Shown: positions 8,480 through 16,489 of the stretch, one piece after another
Layout of the letters: each line of letters begins with the position of its first letter
Position numbering within the stretch: the stretch's first letter is position 1
Assembly: GCA_963751795.1 (NCBI GenBank)
Contig: CAVVVI010000003.1
Coordinates: forward strand, 124,001 to 188,000
Direction: 5' to 3'
DNA: 64,000 nucleotides
Origin: BOG-908 sp963751795
GTDB lineage: Bacteria; Pseudomonadota; Alphaproteobacteria; Acetobacterales; Acetobacteraceae
Notes under the pieces: generated by a model
Databases searched by the model: none
Seen by the model: the letters and a program-made list of their open reading frames with translations, nothing else
What the model was told of the DNA's origin: nothing
Translations under genes and position numbers: made by a program

Positions 8480-9610
8480 ATGAACACGGACACGCTGACG
8501 CGGGGCGCGCTGCATGACGCGATCAGCGGCACCGACGCGCTGATTGCCGAGGCGCAGGCGGGGCGGATGTTCATCCTGGTGGATGACGAGGACCGCGAGA
8601 ACGAGGGCGACCTGATCATTCCGGCGCAGTTCGCGACGCCGCAGGCGCTGGCCTTCATGATGCGCCATGCGCGCGGGCTGATCTGCCTGTCGTTGCCGCC
8701 GACGCAGGTGGAGCGGCTGGAGCTGCCGATGATGGCGGTGGCCAACCAGCAGCGCCATCAGACGGCGTTCACCGTGAGCATCGAGGCGCGTGACGGCATC
8801 ACCACCGGGGTATCGGCGCGCGACCGGGCGCATACCATTGCCGTGGCGATCGATCCGCGCAGCGGGCCGCGCGACCTGGTCTCGCCAGGGCATGTGTTTC
8901 CGCTGGCGGCGCGGCCGGGGGGCACGCTGGTGCGGGCGGGGCATACCGAGGCGGCGGTGGATATCGCGCGCATGGCCGGGCTGATCCCGGCCGGGGTGAT
9001 CTGCGAGATCATGAACGCGGACGGCACGATGGCGCGGCTGCCCGATCTGGTGGGGTATGCGCAGTTTCATGGGCTGAAGCTGGGCACGATCGCCGACCTG
9101 ATCGCGGCGCGGCGGGCGAGCGAGAAGCTGGTGCGCCGCGTGCACGAGACGCAGACGGCGGCGCTGGATACCGGGCCGTGGCAGGTGATCTTCTACACCA
9201 GCACGCTGAACCAGGCCGAGCACGTGGTGATGGTGAAGGGCGACCTGGCGCAGCCGGGGCCGGTGCTGGTGCGCATGCAGGCGATCGACCCGATCCAGAT
9301 TTTGCCCGGCGGGCGGACCAACAAGCTGATGCACGAGGCGATGCGGATGATCGAGGCCGAGGGGCGCGGCGTGGTGGTGATGCTGCATGACGGGCAGAGC
9401 GGCAGCCTGCTGGAGATGGTGACCGGGCGGCGGCCGCGCACCGGCGCGCAGGAGAGCATCCTGCGCGATTACGGCATCGGGGCGCAGATACTGGCCGATC
9501 TGGGCGTGCGCGAGATGGAGCTGCTGAGCAACACGGACCGCACGATTGCCGGCATCGAGGGTTACGGCCTGCGCATGGTGGGGCGCCGCGGCATCGGGTT
9601 GCCGGCGTGA
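8480..9610 (+). CDS. ribB: 3,4-dihydroxy-2-butanone-4-phosphate synthase with RibA-like C-domain
   Basis: The N-terminal domain (residues 10-215) makes the four-carbon riboflavin precursor from ribulose 5-phosphate; its acidic loop DDEDRENEGDL is at 35-45. The C-terminal half (about 220-376) has the GTP cyclohydrolase II fold region, but where RibA carries the zinc cysteines (GSLRCDC-type motif) this protein reads GDLAQPGPVLVRMQAID. It therefore lacks the catalytic metal site, like the RibBX proteins described in alphaproteobacteria. A separate GTP cyclohydrolase II must be encoded outside the window. The start is MNTDTL at ATG 8480. The stop overlaps the ribH GTG. Confidence 0.95.
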   Translation: MNTDTLTRGALHDAISGTDALIAEAQAGRMFILVDDEDRENEGDLIIPAQFATPQALAFMMRHARGLICLSLPPTQVERLELPMMAVANQQRHQTAFTVSIEARDGITTGVSARDRAHTIAVAIDPRSGPRDLVSPGHVFPLAARPGGTLVRAGHTEAAVDIARMAGLIPAGVICEIMNADGTMARLPDLVGYAQFHGLKLGTIADLIAARRASEKLVRRVHETQTAALDTGPWQVIFYTSTLNQAEHVVMVKGDLAQPGPVLVRMQAIDPIQILPGGRTNKLMHEAMRMIEAEGRGVVVMLHDGQSGSLLEMVTGRRPRTGAQESILRDYGIGAQILADLGVREMELLSNTDRTIAGIEGYGLRMVGRRGIGLPA

Positions 9611-10089
9611 GCACGGCGGACGCGAGCCTGCCGGCGGCCCCCGCGGTGCCCGGGCCGCCGGCGCGGCTGCTGGTGGTGCGCGCGCCGTATTACCGCGCGG
9701 TGATCGACGGCATGACCGACGGCGCGCTGCGCATCCTGCGCGATGCCGGGGCCAGCCATGAGGTTCTGGACGTGGCCGGCGCGTTCGAGCTGCCGCAGGC
9801 GATCCGCATTGCGCTGCGCGGGCCGCAGAACTGGGACGGGTTCGTAGCGCTGGGCTGCATCGTGCGCGGTGGCACCGACCATTACGATTACATCTGCCGC
9901 GAGACGATGGCCGGGCTGATGGCGGTGGCGCTGCAGTTCGGCGTGGCACTGGGCAGCGGCGTGCTGACGGTGCACTCGATCGAGCAGGCGATGGCGCGCA
10001 GCGGGGCCGACGGGCATAACAAGGGCGCCGAGGCGGCGGCGGCGGCGTTGCTGCAGGTGGCCGCCATGCGGCGTTTGGGAGCGGGTTGA
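9607..10089 (+). CDS. ribH: 6,7-dimethyl-8-ribityllumazine synthase
   Basis: Condenses the butanone phosphate made by RibB with the pyrimidine intermediate, giving the substrate of RibE. The 160-residue protein has the usual order of motifs: RAPYYRAVIDGM, then VAGAFELPQAI, then LGCIVRGGTDHYDYI. It starts at GTG 9607, whose last two bases are in the ribB TGA (GTGA overlap). A proline-rich N-terminal tail of about 18 residues precedes the core. The stop overlaps the nusB start by one base. Confidence 0.95.
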   Translation: MSTADASLPAAPAVPGPPARLLVVRAPYYRAVIDGMTDGALRILRDAGASHEVLDVAGAFELPQAIRIALRGPQNWDGFVALGCIVRGGTDHYDYICRETMAGLMAVALQFGVALGSGVLTVHSIEQAMARSGADGHNKGAEAAAAALLQVAAMRRLGAG

Positions 10090-10607
10090 TGGGCAAGGCA
10101 CCGGCGGCGCCGGCGGCGGGCAAGGACGCGGCGATGCGGCGGCCGCGGACGGCGGCGCGCGTGGGCGCGGTGCAGGCGCTGTTTCAGGCCGAGCAGGGGG
10201 GCGAGAACTCCGAGACGGTGATCGACCAGTTCGTGCGCCACCGGCTGGGCGAGTTGCCGGGCACCGGCGGCTTCGAGGAGGGGCGCGTGCCGGACGCGCA
10301 TGTGAAGCTGTTCGGGCGGATCGTGCGGGTGGCGGTGGAAAAGCAGGACCAGATCGACGGGCTGGTGGCCGGCGTGCTGCCCGAGGACTGGCCGCTGGGG
10401 CGGCTGGACCCGGTGTTGCGCGCGCTGCTGCGGGCGGCTGGCGCCGAGCTGGTGATGCGGGACGGGCCGCCGGTGGCGGTGGTGATCAACGAGTACATGG
10501 ACGTGGCGCACGGGTTTTTTCATGGCGACGAGCCGAAGATGGCCAACGGGCTGATGGATGCGCTGGCGCATGTGTTGCGGCCTCGGGAGTTTGAGAGCCG
10601 GCAGTGA
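10089..10607 (+). CDS. nusB: Transcription antitermination factor NusB
   Basis: Small helical RNA-binding protein that joins NusE (S10) at boxA during rRNA antitermination. Length is 172 residues. The core runs from TAARVGAVQALFQAEQGG to the conserved VAVVINEYMDVAHGFF and the FEHGDEPKMANGLMD-like end (here HGDEPKMANGLMDALAHVL). The ATG at 10089 shares a base with the ribH stop (TGATG); a TTG one codon earlier is also open. ribH-nusB coupling is common across proteobacteria. The stop overlaps the thiL GTG. Confidence 0.93.
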   Translation: MGKAPAAPAAGKDAAMRRPRTAARVGAVQALFQAEQGGENSETVIDQFVRHRLGELPGTGGFEEGRVPDAHVKLFGRIVRVAVEKQDQIDGLVAGVLPEDWPLGRLDPVLRALLRAAGAELVMRDGPPVAVVINEYMDVAHGFFHGDEPKMANGLMDALAHVLRPREFESRQ

Positions 10608-11605
10608 CGGCTGGGGCTCTGCCCCTGGCCCCACTGGGGCCTGGAGGCCCCAGACCCCCGTCTTTGGCGTTGCCGGGTGAGTTTTCTCGGATTGCGGCTT
10701 TTGCCGGTTTGGCGGCGCCGGGGGCGCTGGGCTTGGGCGATGATGCTGCGGTGTTTGCTCCGCCTGCAGGGCGGGAGCTGGTGGTTTCCGCCGACGCCAT
10801 CGTGGCGGGCGTGCATTTTCTGGCGGACGATCCGCCGGAGCTGGTGGCGCGCAAGCTGCTGCGGGTGAATCTGTCGGACCTGGCGGCGATGGGCGCGGTG
10901 CCGCTGCATTATCTGCTGACCGTGTCGGTGCCGCGCGCCACGCCGGCCGCCTGGTTTGCCGCGTTTGCGGCGGGGTTGGCGCTGGACCAGGCCGCGTTCG
11001 GCATTTCGCTGCTGGGCGGCGACACGACCAGCACGCCCGGGCCGATTTCGCTCTCAGCCACCGTGATCGGGCATGTGGCGCCTGGGCGGGCGCTGCGCCG
11101 GGTGGGTGCGCAGGCGGGCGACGGGCTGTGGGTGACGGGGACGGTCGGGGACGCGGCGCTGGGGCTGCTGGCGCTGCGCGACGGGTTGGCCGACCCGGGC
11201 GGCGTGCTGGCCGGGCGTTACCGCTTGCCCGAGCCGCGGCTTGGGCTGGCGTTGGCCGGGGTGGCTTCGGCGGCGATGGATGTGTCCGACGGGCTGGTGC
11301 AGGATTGTGGGCATCTGGCGCGGGCGGCGGGGTTGGGCGTGGTGATCGAGGCGGCGCTGGTGCCGTTATCGCCGGCGGCGCGGGCGGCGGGGCGGCTGGA
11401 AGTGTGCCTGACGGGTGGGGACGATTACGAGCTGTTGCTGGCGGTGCCCGAAGCGCGGGCGGCGGCGTTGCGGGCGGCGTGCGCGGCGGGCGGGGTGGCG
11501 GTGACGCGGATTGGGGGGTTTGCCGCGGGACCGCCGGAGGTGCGGGTGGTGGATGCGGCGGGGCGGCCGGTGGTGCTGGGTGAGCAGGGGTGGAGCCATT
11601 TTTGA
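10604..11605 (+). CDS. thiL: Thiamine-monophosphate kinase
   Basis: ATP-dependent kinase that makes thiamine diphosphate from thiamine monophosphate. Visible motifs are LGDDAAVF (ATP/Mg site), VNLSDLAAMGA, SLLGGDTT, and GGDDYELLLAV near the C-terminus. The GTG at 10604 overlaps the nusB stop (GTGA), but the first 25 residues are encoded by a GC-rich palindromic repeat (10613-10651). ThiL proteins normally begin at the GEFSRIAAF segment, so a TTG at 10662 or 10668 could be the true start. The core is complete either way. It is the last gene of this run. Confidence 0.92.
   Translation: MTAGALPLAPLGPGGPRPPSLALPGEFSRIAAFAGLAAPGALGLGDDAAVFAPPAGRELVVSADAIVAGVHFLADDPPELVARKLLRVNLSDLAAMGAVPLHYLLTVSVPRATPAAWFAAFAAGLALDQAAFGISLLGGDTTSTPGPISLSATVIGHVAPGRALRRVGAQAGDGLWVTGTVGDAALGLLALRDGLADPGGVLAGRYRLPEPRLGLALAGVASAAMDVSDGLVQDCGHLARAAGLGVVIEAALVPLSPAARAAGRLEVCLTGGDDYELLLAVPEARAAALRAACAAGGVAVTRIGGFAAGPPEVRVVDAAGRPVVLGEQGWSHF
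10613..10651. repeat. GC-rich palindromic repeat, copy 1, inside thiL 5' end
   Basis: Three mutually exclusive stems: GGGGC/GCCCC (10613-10625), GGCCCC/GGGGCC (10627-10641) and GGGGCC/GGCCCC (10636-10651). A related copy (CCAGGGC/GCCCTGG followed by GGGGCC/GGCCCC) lies at 60124-60163. This looks like an intergenic hairpin repeat that here falls within the open frame of thiL. Confidence 0.6.
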
Positions 11606-11952
11606 GTGGTGGCGGCGAGGACGGGCGCGCGCCGAGCGAGAGTCTGCCGTGAGCGTGTGTGAGGAATTGGCGCGCGCGCCGCGTGCGGAGCTGTGAGGAG
11701 AGCAGGTACGCCGGTGCGGGCGATTAGGTGCCGAGGGGCCGCCGTAGCGCGGGGCTGATCGGTTGTGTTTGGCTCGCAACCCCACTGATAGTAGTTAGCT
11801 TTGTAGAGCGCTCTGCCGTAGGCGGTGACTTGCGAGGTCGGCGCTAATCTTCGGGCTGAGCGGTTCGTTGCGCCGGCTTACCTTGCGGGAGTTGGTCGAT
11901 TTGTGAGCGGCAAGCCTTGGCTGGCCGCAGCCAATTTGCTGCGGAGGAACAG
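11606..11952. other. Intergenic region without a gene
   Basis: After thiL the composition falls steadily from the genome norm to AT-richer sequence. Only short GC palindromes (GGCGCGCGCGCC near 11670) and the ribosome site of the next gene are visible. I see no gene, tRNA or clear terminator. Confidence 0.5.
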
Positions 11953-12435
11953 GTGAAGCTTACATTCACTAAGCGGGCCGGCAAATTCGATGATCTGCAG
12001 ATTGACCGCGATGACGGTTCCGGGGAGGCGATTCGGTGCCCGAAGCAGGGCATCATTCCTCATGACATGGTTCACTACGCCGTGGAGAAAGTCATTACCG
12101 GCAAAGGCTTTTTGGCAAAGCTGTCGGACGGCGAGACAGCGCAGCCTCGTAGTAGTCCTGAGGCTGATTCCGAAGCGATCGAGCGCCTGGTCGAGATTGT
12201 ACAGGCGGAACTCTGGTCGGGCAGAGTGCCTTCCGAGGATGCCATCGCGTTGTATCAGTTAGCTTGTCACGCCCGGTCACATGCATCCTTTCCTGTGTCA
12301 GAAGAAGACCTTCAGCTCATTCGACACGAAATCGATGCGCTTACCGCTGAGTGGGGAGCGCTGCCCGTGCAAGGCTCGCTCGTTCTCTCGCTGGGCAACG
12401 CTGCCCAACCCAACACAATATCGACAACGATATAA
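11953..12435 (+). CDS. Hypothetical protein
   Basis: The start GTG at 11953 is fixed by a perfect GGAGG at 11943-11947, giving 160 residues. The N-terminal third (KLTFTKRAGKFDDLQI, then IIPHDMVHYAVEKVI) resembles small conserved bacterial proteins of unknown function. The rest is acidic and helical (EAIERLVEIVQAELWSG). There is no signal peptide or membrane segment. Composition is AT-richer than both neighbours, and a type A palindrome lies about 50 bases downstream, so this may be a transferred single-gene cassette. Confidence 0.65.
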   Translation: MKLTFTKRAGKFDDLQIDRDDGSGEAIRCPKQGIIPHDMVHYAVEKVITGKGFLAKLSDGETAQPRSSPEADSEAIERLVEIVQAELWSGRVPSEDAIALYQLACHARSHASFPVSEEDLQLIRHEIDALTAEWGALPVQGSLVLSLGNAAQPNTISTTI

Positions 12436-12474
12436 CCGGCCACTCACGCCCGTCCGGATTGACCCGCGACAGCA

Positions 12475-12520
12475 CAAGCAAAAGCTTTTTGCTTCTTTTT
12501 CTCGAAAAAGAAGGCCTTCT
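12475..12520. repeat. Dispersed palindrome, type A, site 2
   Basis: Stem CTTCTTTTTC (12492-12501) / GAAAAAGAAG (12504-12513), preceded by the overlapping palindrome AGCAAAAGCTTTTTGCT (12478-12494). The left flank GACCCGCGACAGC matches site 1. It sits between the convergent AT-rich orphan and the flavin reductase gene. Confidence 0.75.
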
Positions 12521-12543
12521 CTTCCTATCGGCGAACCAGCCGG

Positions 12544-13176
12544 TCAGCCAGGCCGGCGCATGTCGAAGCGGTTGTCGGGGTGGATTTCGGCGTAGGCGGT
12601 GGGGCCGCCGGCGCGTTGGATGATGTGGGCGCCGAAGGTGTCGAACAGGCCGTCGATCAGCAGGGATTGCTCGATGTGGACGCCGACGACTTCGCCCAGC
12701 ACCAGCCAGCTTTGGGCAGGGTCGCCTTGCCAGCCGCGGAGTTGGACGATGTCGGTGACGCGGCATTCGAAGTGGACGGGGCTTTCGGCGACGCGCGGGA
12801 CGTTGATGAGGCGGGCGGGGGTTTGGGTGAGGCCGCCGAGTTCGAATTCGTTGGTGCCGTAGGGGACTGGGGCGCAGCTGGCGTTCATCTGTTCGGCGAG
12901 TGCGCGGGTGGCGAGGTTCCAGACGAAGACACGGGTTTCCTGCACGTTGCGCAGCGTGTCCTTGGCGCCGACGCTGGCGAAGCCGATGATGGGCGGGTGG
13001 TAGTTGAAGGCGTTGAAGAAGCTGTAGGGTGCCAGGTTGACCGAGCCGTCCGCGCCGCGTGAGGAAATCCAGCCGATCGGGCGGGGGCCGATGATGGCGT
13101 TGAACGGGTCGTGTTTGAGGCCGTGGCCCTGGGCGGGTTCGTAGAAATGCGGCTCGGCGGCTGGGGCAGGGGTCAT
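12544..13176 (-). CDS. Flavin reductase family protein (FMN-binding)
   Basis: A 210-residue FMN-binding split-barrel protein of the flavin reductase-like family. Core features are an N-terminal strand region with IIGPRPIGWISS (about 28-39), the NLAPYSFFNAFNYHPPIIGF segment that contacts FMN, and the DTLRNVQETRVFVWNLAT segment. Members act as NAD(P)H:flavin oxidoreductases or as aromatic-degradation partners; no partner monooxygenase is nearby. It lies just 3' of lexA on the same strand, with 10 bases between them. Confidence 0.88.
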   Translation of the reverse strand: MTPAPAAEPHFYEPAQGHGLKHDPFNAIIGPRPIGWISSRGADGSVNLAPYSFFNAFNYHPPIIGFASVGAKDTLRNVQETRVFVWNLATRALAEQMNASCAPVPYGTNEFELGGLTQTPARLINVPRVAESPVHFECRVTDIVQLRGWQGDPAQSWLVLGEVVGVHIEQSLLIDGLFDTFGAHIIQRAGGPTAYAEIHPDNRFDMRRPG

Positions 13177-13186
13177 TGCGCGGAGG

Positions 13187-13928
13187 TTAATACTTGCGCA
13201 GCAGAGCCACCAGCCGGCCCTGGATCTTCACGCGGTCGGGCGGGAGCAGGCGGGTTTCGTGTTTGGCATTGGCGGGTTCCAGCGCGATGGAGGCGCCGCG
13301 TTTGCGGATGCGTTTGAGGGTGACTTCGTTGTCGTCGATCAGGGCGACGATGATCTGGCCGGTTTCGGCCACCTCGCCTTTGCGGATGATGACGGTATCG
13401 CCGTCCAGGATGCCGGCTTCGATCATCGAAGTCGCCGGCGACTTCGAGGGCGAAGTGGTCGCCTTGGCCGAGCATGGCCATGGGCACTTCGATCTGGACG
13501 CCTTCGTCGCGCAGCGCCTCGATCGGCAGGCCGGCGGCGATGCGGCCGTAGAGCGGCAGGGATATGGCGGCGGCTTCCGGTGCGGCGCGCACGCCGGGCA
13601 GGCGGGCGGTGAAATCGCCGCGGATGACGTTGGGGCGGAAGCCGGGGGCGGGCAGCGGCAGGGCGGCCGGGCGGGTCGCCTCACGCGGGGCGCCGGCGGC
13701 CTGGTGGGCCATGTTTTCCGGCAGGCGGACGATTTCGAGCGCGCGGGCGCGGTGATGGTGGCGGCGCAGAAAGCCGCGTTCCTCCAGCGCCGAGATCAGG
13801 CGGTGGATGCCGGATTTGGAGCGGAGCGAGAGCGCGTCCTTCATCTCCTCGAAGCTCGGCGAGACGCCGCTATCCTTGAGGTGGCTGTCGATGAAGCTGA
13901 GCAATTCGTGCTGCTTGCGGGTCAGCAT
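13187..13928 (-). CDS. lexA: LexA repressor (single-base frameshift)
   Basis: SOS-response repressor that self-cleaves when RecA is activated. The winged-helix domain spans residues 1-65 (MLTRKQHELLSFI, KSGIHRLISALEERGF). The self-cleavage site is A132-G133 in YGRIAAGLP, and the catalytic dyad is S167 (GDSMIEAG) and K205 (TLKRI). The frame is broken at 13429-13430, where GACTTCGATG stands for GACTCGATG (one extra T on the coding strand). Removing it gives 246 residues ending at TAA 13187-13189. A consensus SOS box lies 73 bases upstream. A sequencing insertion is likeliest. Confidence 0.93.
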
Positions 13929-14000
13929 GGTGGGCCTCGCAGTCTTCGGTCCGCCTTAGGTTGCCGCAGGCGGAGTGAACAAACCGGCAACTCCAAGGAC

Positions 14001-14015
14001 GTTCTAATTTAGTTC
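14001..14015. promoter_or_regulatory. SOS box (LexA operator) of lexA
   Basis: Exact match to the alphaproteobacterial LexA consensus GTTC-N7-GTTC: GTTC at 14001-14004, TAATTTA, GTTC at 14012-14015. A weaker half-match (GTTG-N7-GTTC on the minus strand) overlaps 13974-13990. It sits 73 bases 5' of the lexA ATG, fitting autoregulation. Confidence 0.85.
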
Positions 14016-14069
14016 CTGAGACTCCGTCAATAAGCCAATGATGAATCGGCGATTGTATGCAGGTGGGCC

Positions 14070-15242
14070 TCAGGTGAGGTGGGGCAGGGCCAGATAGGCC
14101 TGGCTCTGCATCTCCTCCAGGCGCGACGCGGTGCGTTCGAAGGCGTCGGCCCCTTCGCCGCTGCGATAGAGGGCGTCGGGCGGGGCTTCGGCCGAGGCGA
14201 TCAGCTTGACGCGGTGATCGTAGAGCGCGTCCACCAGCACGATGAAGCGGCGGGCGACGTCGTAATTGTCGGGCGAGAGGCGGGGCACGGCGTCGAGCAC
14301 GAGGGCGTGGTAGTGGGTGGCCAGAGCGAGGTAGTCGCCGGCGCCCAGCGGCGTGCCGCAGAGTGCATCGAAATCGTAGCGGGCGACGCCGGCCGCCGCG
14401 AGCGGGACGGCCATCGTGCGGCCCATGACGTGCAGGCGGGCGGGTGCGGCCGGGGCGCCGCCGGTGAGCTGGGCGAAGGCGTGGTCGAGGGCGGCGTCCG
14501 CGCGGGCGCCGACGGGCGTGTGCCAGACCGCCATGCCGCGCAGGCGGGCGCGGCGGAAATCGCGGTCGCCCTGCAGCACCAGGATGTCGAGGCGGGATTC
14601 GAGCAGGGCGATGAAGGGGAGGAAGGCATCGCGGCCCGGGCGGCCGCGGAACAGGTTGGCGGGCAGGGTGTTCGACGTGGCCACGACGACGACGCCGCGT
14701 TCGAACAAAGCGGCGAAGAGGCGGCCGAGGATCATGGCGTCGACGATGTCGTTGACCTGGAACTCGTCGAAGCAGAGCAGGGCGGCTTGGGCGGCGATGC
14801 GGTCGGCCAGTGGCGGGATCGGGTCGGCGGCTTCCGGGTTGGCCTGGCGCCAGGCGTGGATGCTCGCGTGCTGGTCCTGCATGAAGCGGTGGAAGTGGAT
14901 GCGGCGTTTGCGCGCGACCTGGGCGCTGACGAAGAACAGATCCATGAGCATGGATTTGCCGCGGCCGACCTCGCCCACGAGATAGAGGCCGTTGGGGTGG
15001 CCATCGGGCGCGCCCTCGGCGGGGCGGCGGCGGAGCAGGCGGCTGAGCAGGCCGGTGGGTTGCGGGCCGGGCGGCGGATCGTAGCCGCGCAGCTTGACCC
15101 AGAGATCCTGCAGGCGCTCGGCGGCCAGGCGCTGCGAGGCGTCGGGGCTGAGCGCGCCGCGGGCCACGAGTGCGCGCCAGGCGGGGAGCGGGCCGGCGGG
15201 GTCGGCCGGCAGCGTGGTGGGGAGGGGCGCCGGGGCATCCAT
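14070..15242 (-). CDS. zapE: Cell division protein ZapE / AFG1-family ATPase
   Basis: AAA-type ATPase of the AFG1/ZapE family, which in bacteria associates with the Z-ring. The 390-residue protein from ATG 15242 has a Walker A GEVGRGKS at residues 90-97, the following MLMDLFF, the histidine-rich RIHFHRFMQDQH, Walker B LLCFDEFQVND, and VVVVATSNTLPANLF. The frame is open a little further upstream, but the extra residues are not family-like. It lies upstream of lexA on the same strand, separated by the SOS box region. Confidence 0.92.
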   Translation of the reverse strand: MDAPAPLPTTLPADPAGPLPAWRALVARGALSPDASQRLAAERLQDLWVKLRGYDPPPGPQPTGLLSRLLRRRPAEGAPDGHPNGLYLVGEVGRGKSMLMDLFFVSAQVARKRRIHFHRFMQDQHASIHAWRQANPEAADPIPPLADRIAAQAALLCFDEFQVNDIVDAMILGRLFAALFERGVVVVATSNTLPANLFRGRPGRDAFLPFIALLESRLDILVLQGDRDFRRARLRGMAVWHTPVGARADAALDHAFAQLTGGAPAAPARLHVMGRTMAVPLAAAGVARYDFDALCGTPLGAGDYLALATHYHALVLDAVPRLSPDNYDVARRFIVLVDALYDHRVKLIASAEAPPDALYRSGEGADAFERTASRLEEMQSQAYLALPHLT

Positions 15243-15385
15243 GGTGGGGCCAGCGCAGTAGCGCGGGGCCGTCTGCACGGCAACCTGCGCGCTGTCACAT
15301 CACTGGTGCGCGAGGGGTTAATCCAAACGAAGGTCCACAGCGTTAAGTGTGTCAGAAAGCATTTGACCGTGCCGGTGAGGACACT

Positions 15386-15646
15386 ATGCCGAGGATTGCC
15401 GCAGTTTTTGCCCAGGTGTGTGTCGTTGCCAGTCTGGTGAGTGGGCCGGCGATGGCGGCCGGGCTGCATGCGCCGGCGCGCAAGGCGACGGCGCGGCCGA
15501 CGGCGCCGGAGGCGAGCTGCCTGGATAGCAGCCGGCTGGTGAGCCATGTGGCGTATCTGCCGGTCGATCCGGAGCGGACGCTGCGGTGCGGGCATCTGCT
15601 CTCGACCGACACCATGCTGACGGTGCATCACTGGGACCGGACCTGA
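15386..15646 (+). CDS. Small secreted hypothetical protein
   Basis: An 86-residue product from ATG 15386. Residues 1-25 form a signal peptide (IAAVFAQVCVVASLVSGPAMA). The mature part is short, with two cysteines (ASCLDSS, LRCGHLL) that could form one disulfide. The frame could start 13 codons earlier at ATG 15347, but the residues before MPRIAAVF are polar and would hide the signal. No family recognised. Confidence 0.55.
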   Translation: MPRIAAVFAQVCVVASLVSGPAMAAGLHAPARKATARPTAPEASCLDSSRLVSHVAYLPVDPERTLRCGHLLSTDTMLTVHHWDRT

Positions 15647-15715
15647 GGGCCGGTCGCTACTAGCGGGCTTGCCGCCAGGCTTGCAGCCGGGGGCGGCAAG
15701 GGGCATCTGGCGGGC

Positions 15716-16366
15716 ATGACGCAGAGCGCGCTGGCTTCTCAATCATCGGTGCTGGATCTGGACGCACTGGCGGCGACGCCGGTGGCCGACGCGCCGTTTC
15801 CGCATGTTGTGGTGCCGGATTTCGTGCCGCCCGGTCCGTTGGCGCGGATTTATGCGCAGCTGCCGCAGATGGATCGTGGCGGGTCGTTTCCGCCGGAGGC
15901 GCTGCCGTTGGGGCCGGAGGCGCGGGCGCTGATGGATGCGCTGCGCGGGCCGGCGCTGAAGGCGGCGATTGCCGACAAGTTCGGGCTGGATTTGGCCGAT
16001 GCGCCGACCATGCTGACGATGCGGCTGGCGACGCGCGCCAAGGACGGCCAGATCCATACCGATTCGGCGGCCAAGCTTGTAACGGTGCTGCTGTATCTGA
16101 ACCCGCCCAACCCCTCGTTCACGCAGCAGGATGGCTGCCTGCGGCTGCTGCGCTCGGCCAACGATCTGGAGGATTACGGCGTGGAGGTGCCGCCGACGCG
16201 CGGCACGCTGCTGGTGTTTCCCAACGGGCCTGCGACGTATCACGGGCACCGGCCGTATGTGGGGCCGCGCCACTCGATCCAGCTGAATTACATGGCCAAT
16301 GACGGCAAGGCGCGATCGGAACTGCGGCGGCATCGGGTGAGCGCCTGGGTGAAGCGGCTGTTCTAG
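15716..16366 (+). CDS. 2OG-Fe(II) oxygenase family protein
   Basis: A 216-residue protein with the iron-binding facial triad of the 2-oxoglutarate/Fe(II) dioxygenase fold: H114-x-D116 (GQIHTDSAA), a distal histidine at H176 or H178 (TYHGHRP), and R185 (GPRHSIQ) suited to bind 2-oxoglutarate. The double-stranded beta-helix core is LVTVLLYLNP to TLLVFPNG. No signal peptide. Relatives act on small molecules or sugar chains; substrate unknown. Confidence 0.85.
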   Translation: MTQSALASQSSVLDLDALAATPVADAPFPHVVVPDFVPPGPLARIYAQLPQMDRGGSFPPEALPLGPEARALMDALRGPALKAAIADKFGLDLADAPTMLTMRLATRAKDGQIHTDSAAKLVTVLLYLNPPNPSFTQQDGCLRLLRSANDLEDYGVEVPPTRGTLLVFPNGPATYHGHRPYVGPRHSIQLNYMANDGKARSELRRHRVSAWVKRLF

Positions 16367-16489
16367 GCGGACGCGCCGTTGCGCCGGGCCGGCTGCAGGG
16401 CGCGGCGCAGGGTTCGTGCAACCACCGCTGGACGAATGCGTGGCCGAGTGCTCGATTGGTGCCAAGCAAAAATGTTCGAGGGCACGGCC

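Noticed and set aside
7207..8745. A 512-codon minus-strand frame over ribD-ribE-ribB
   Set aside because: Arg/His/Pro-rich shadow of three well-supported genes on the plus strand.
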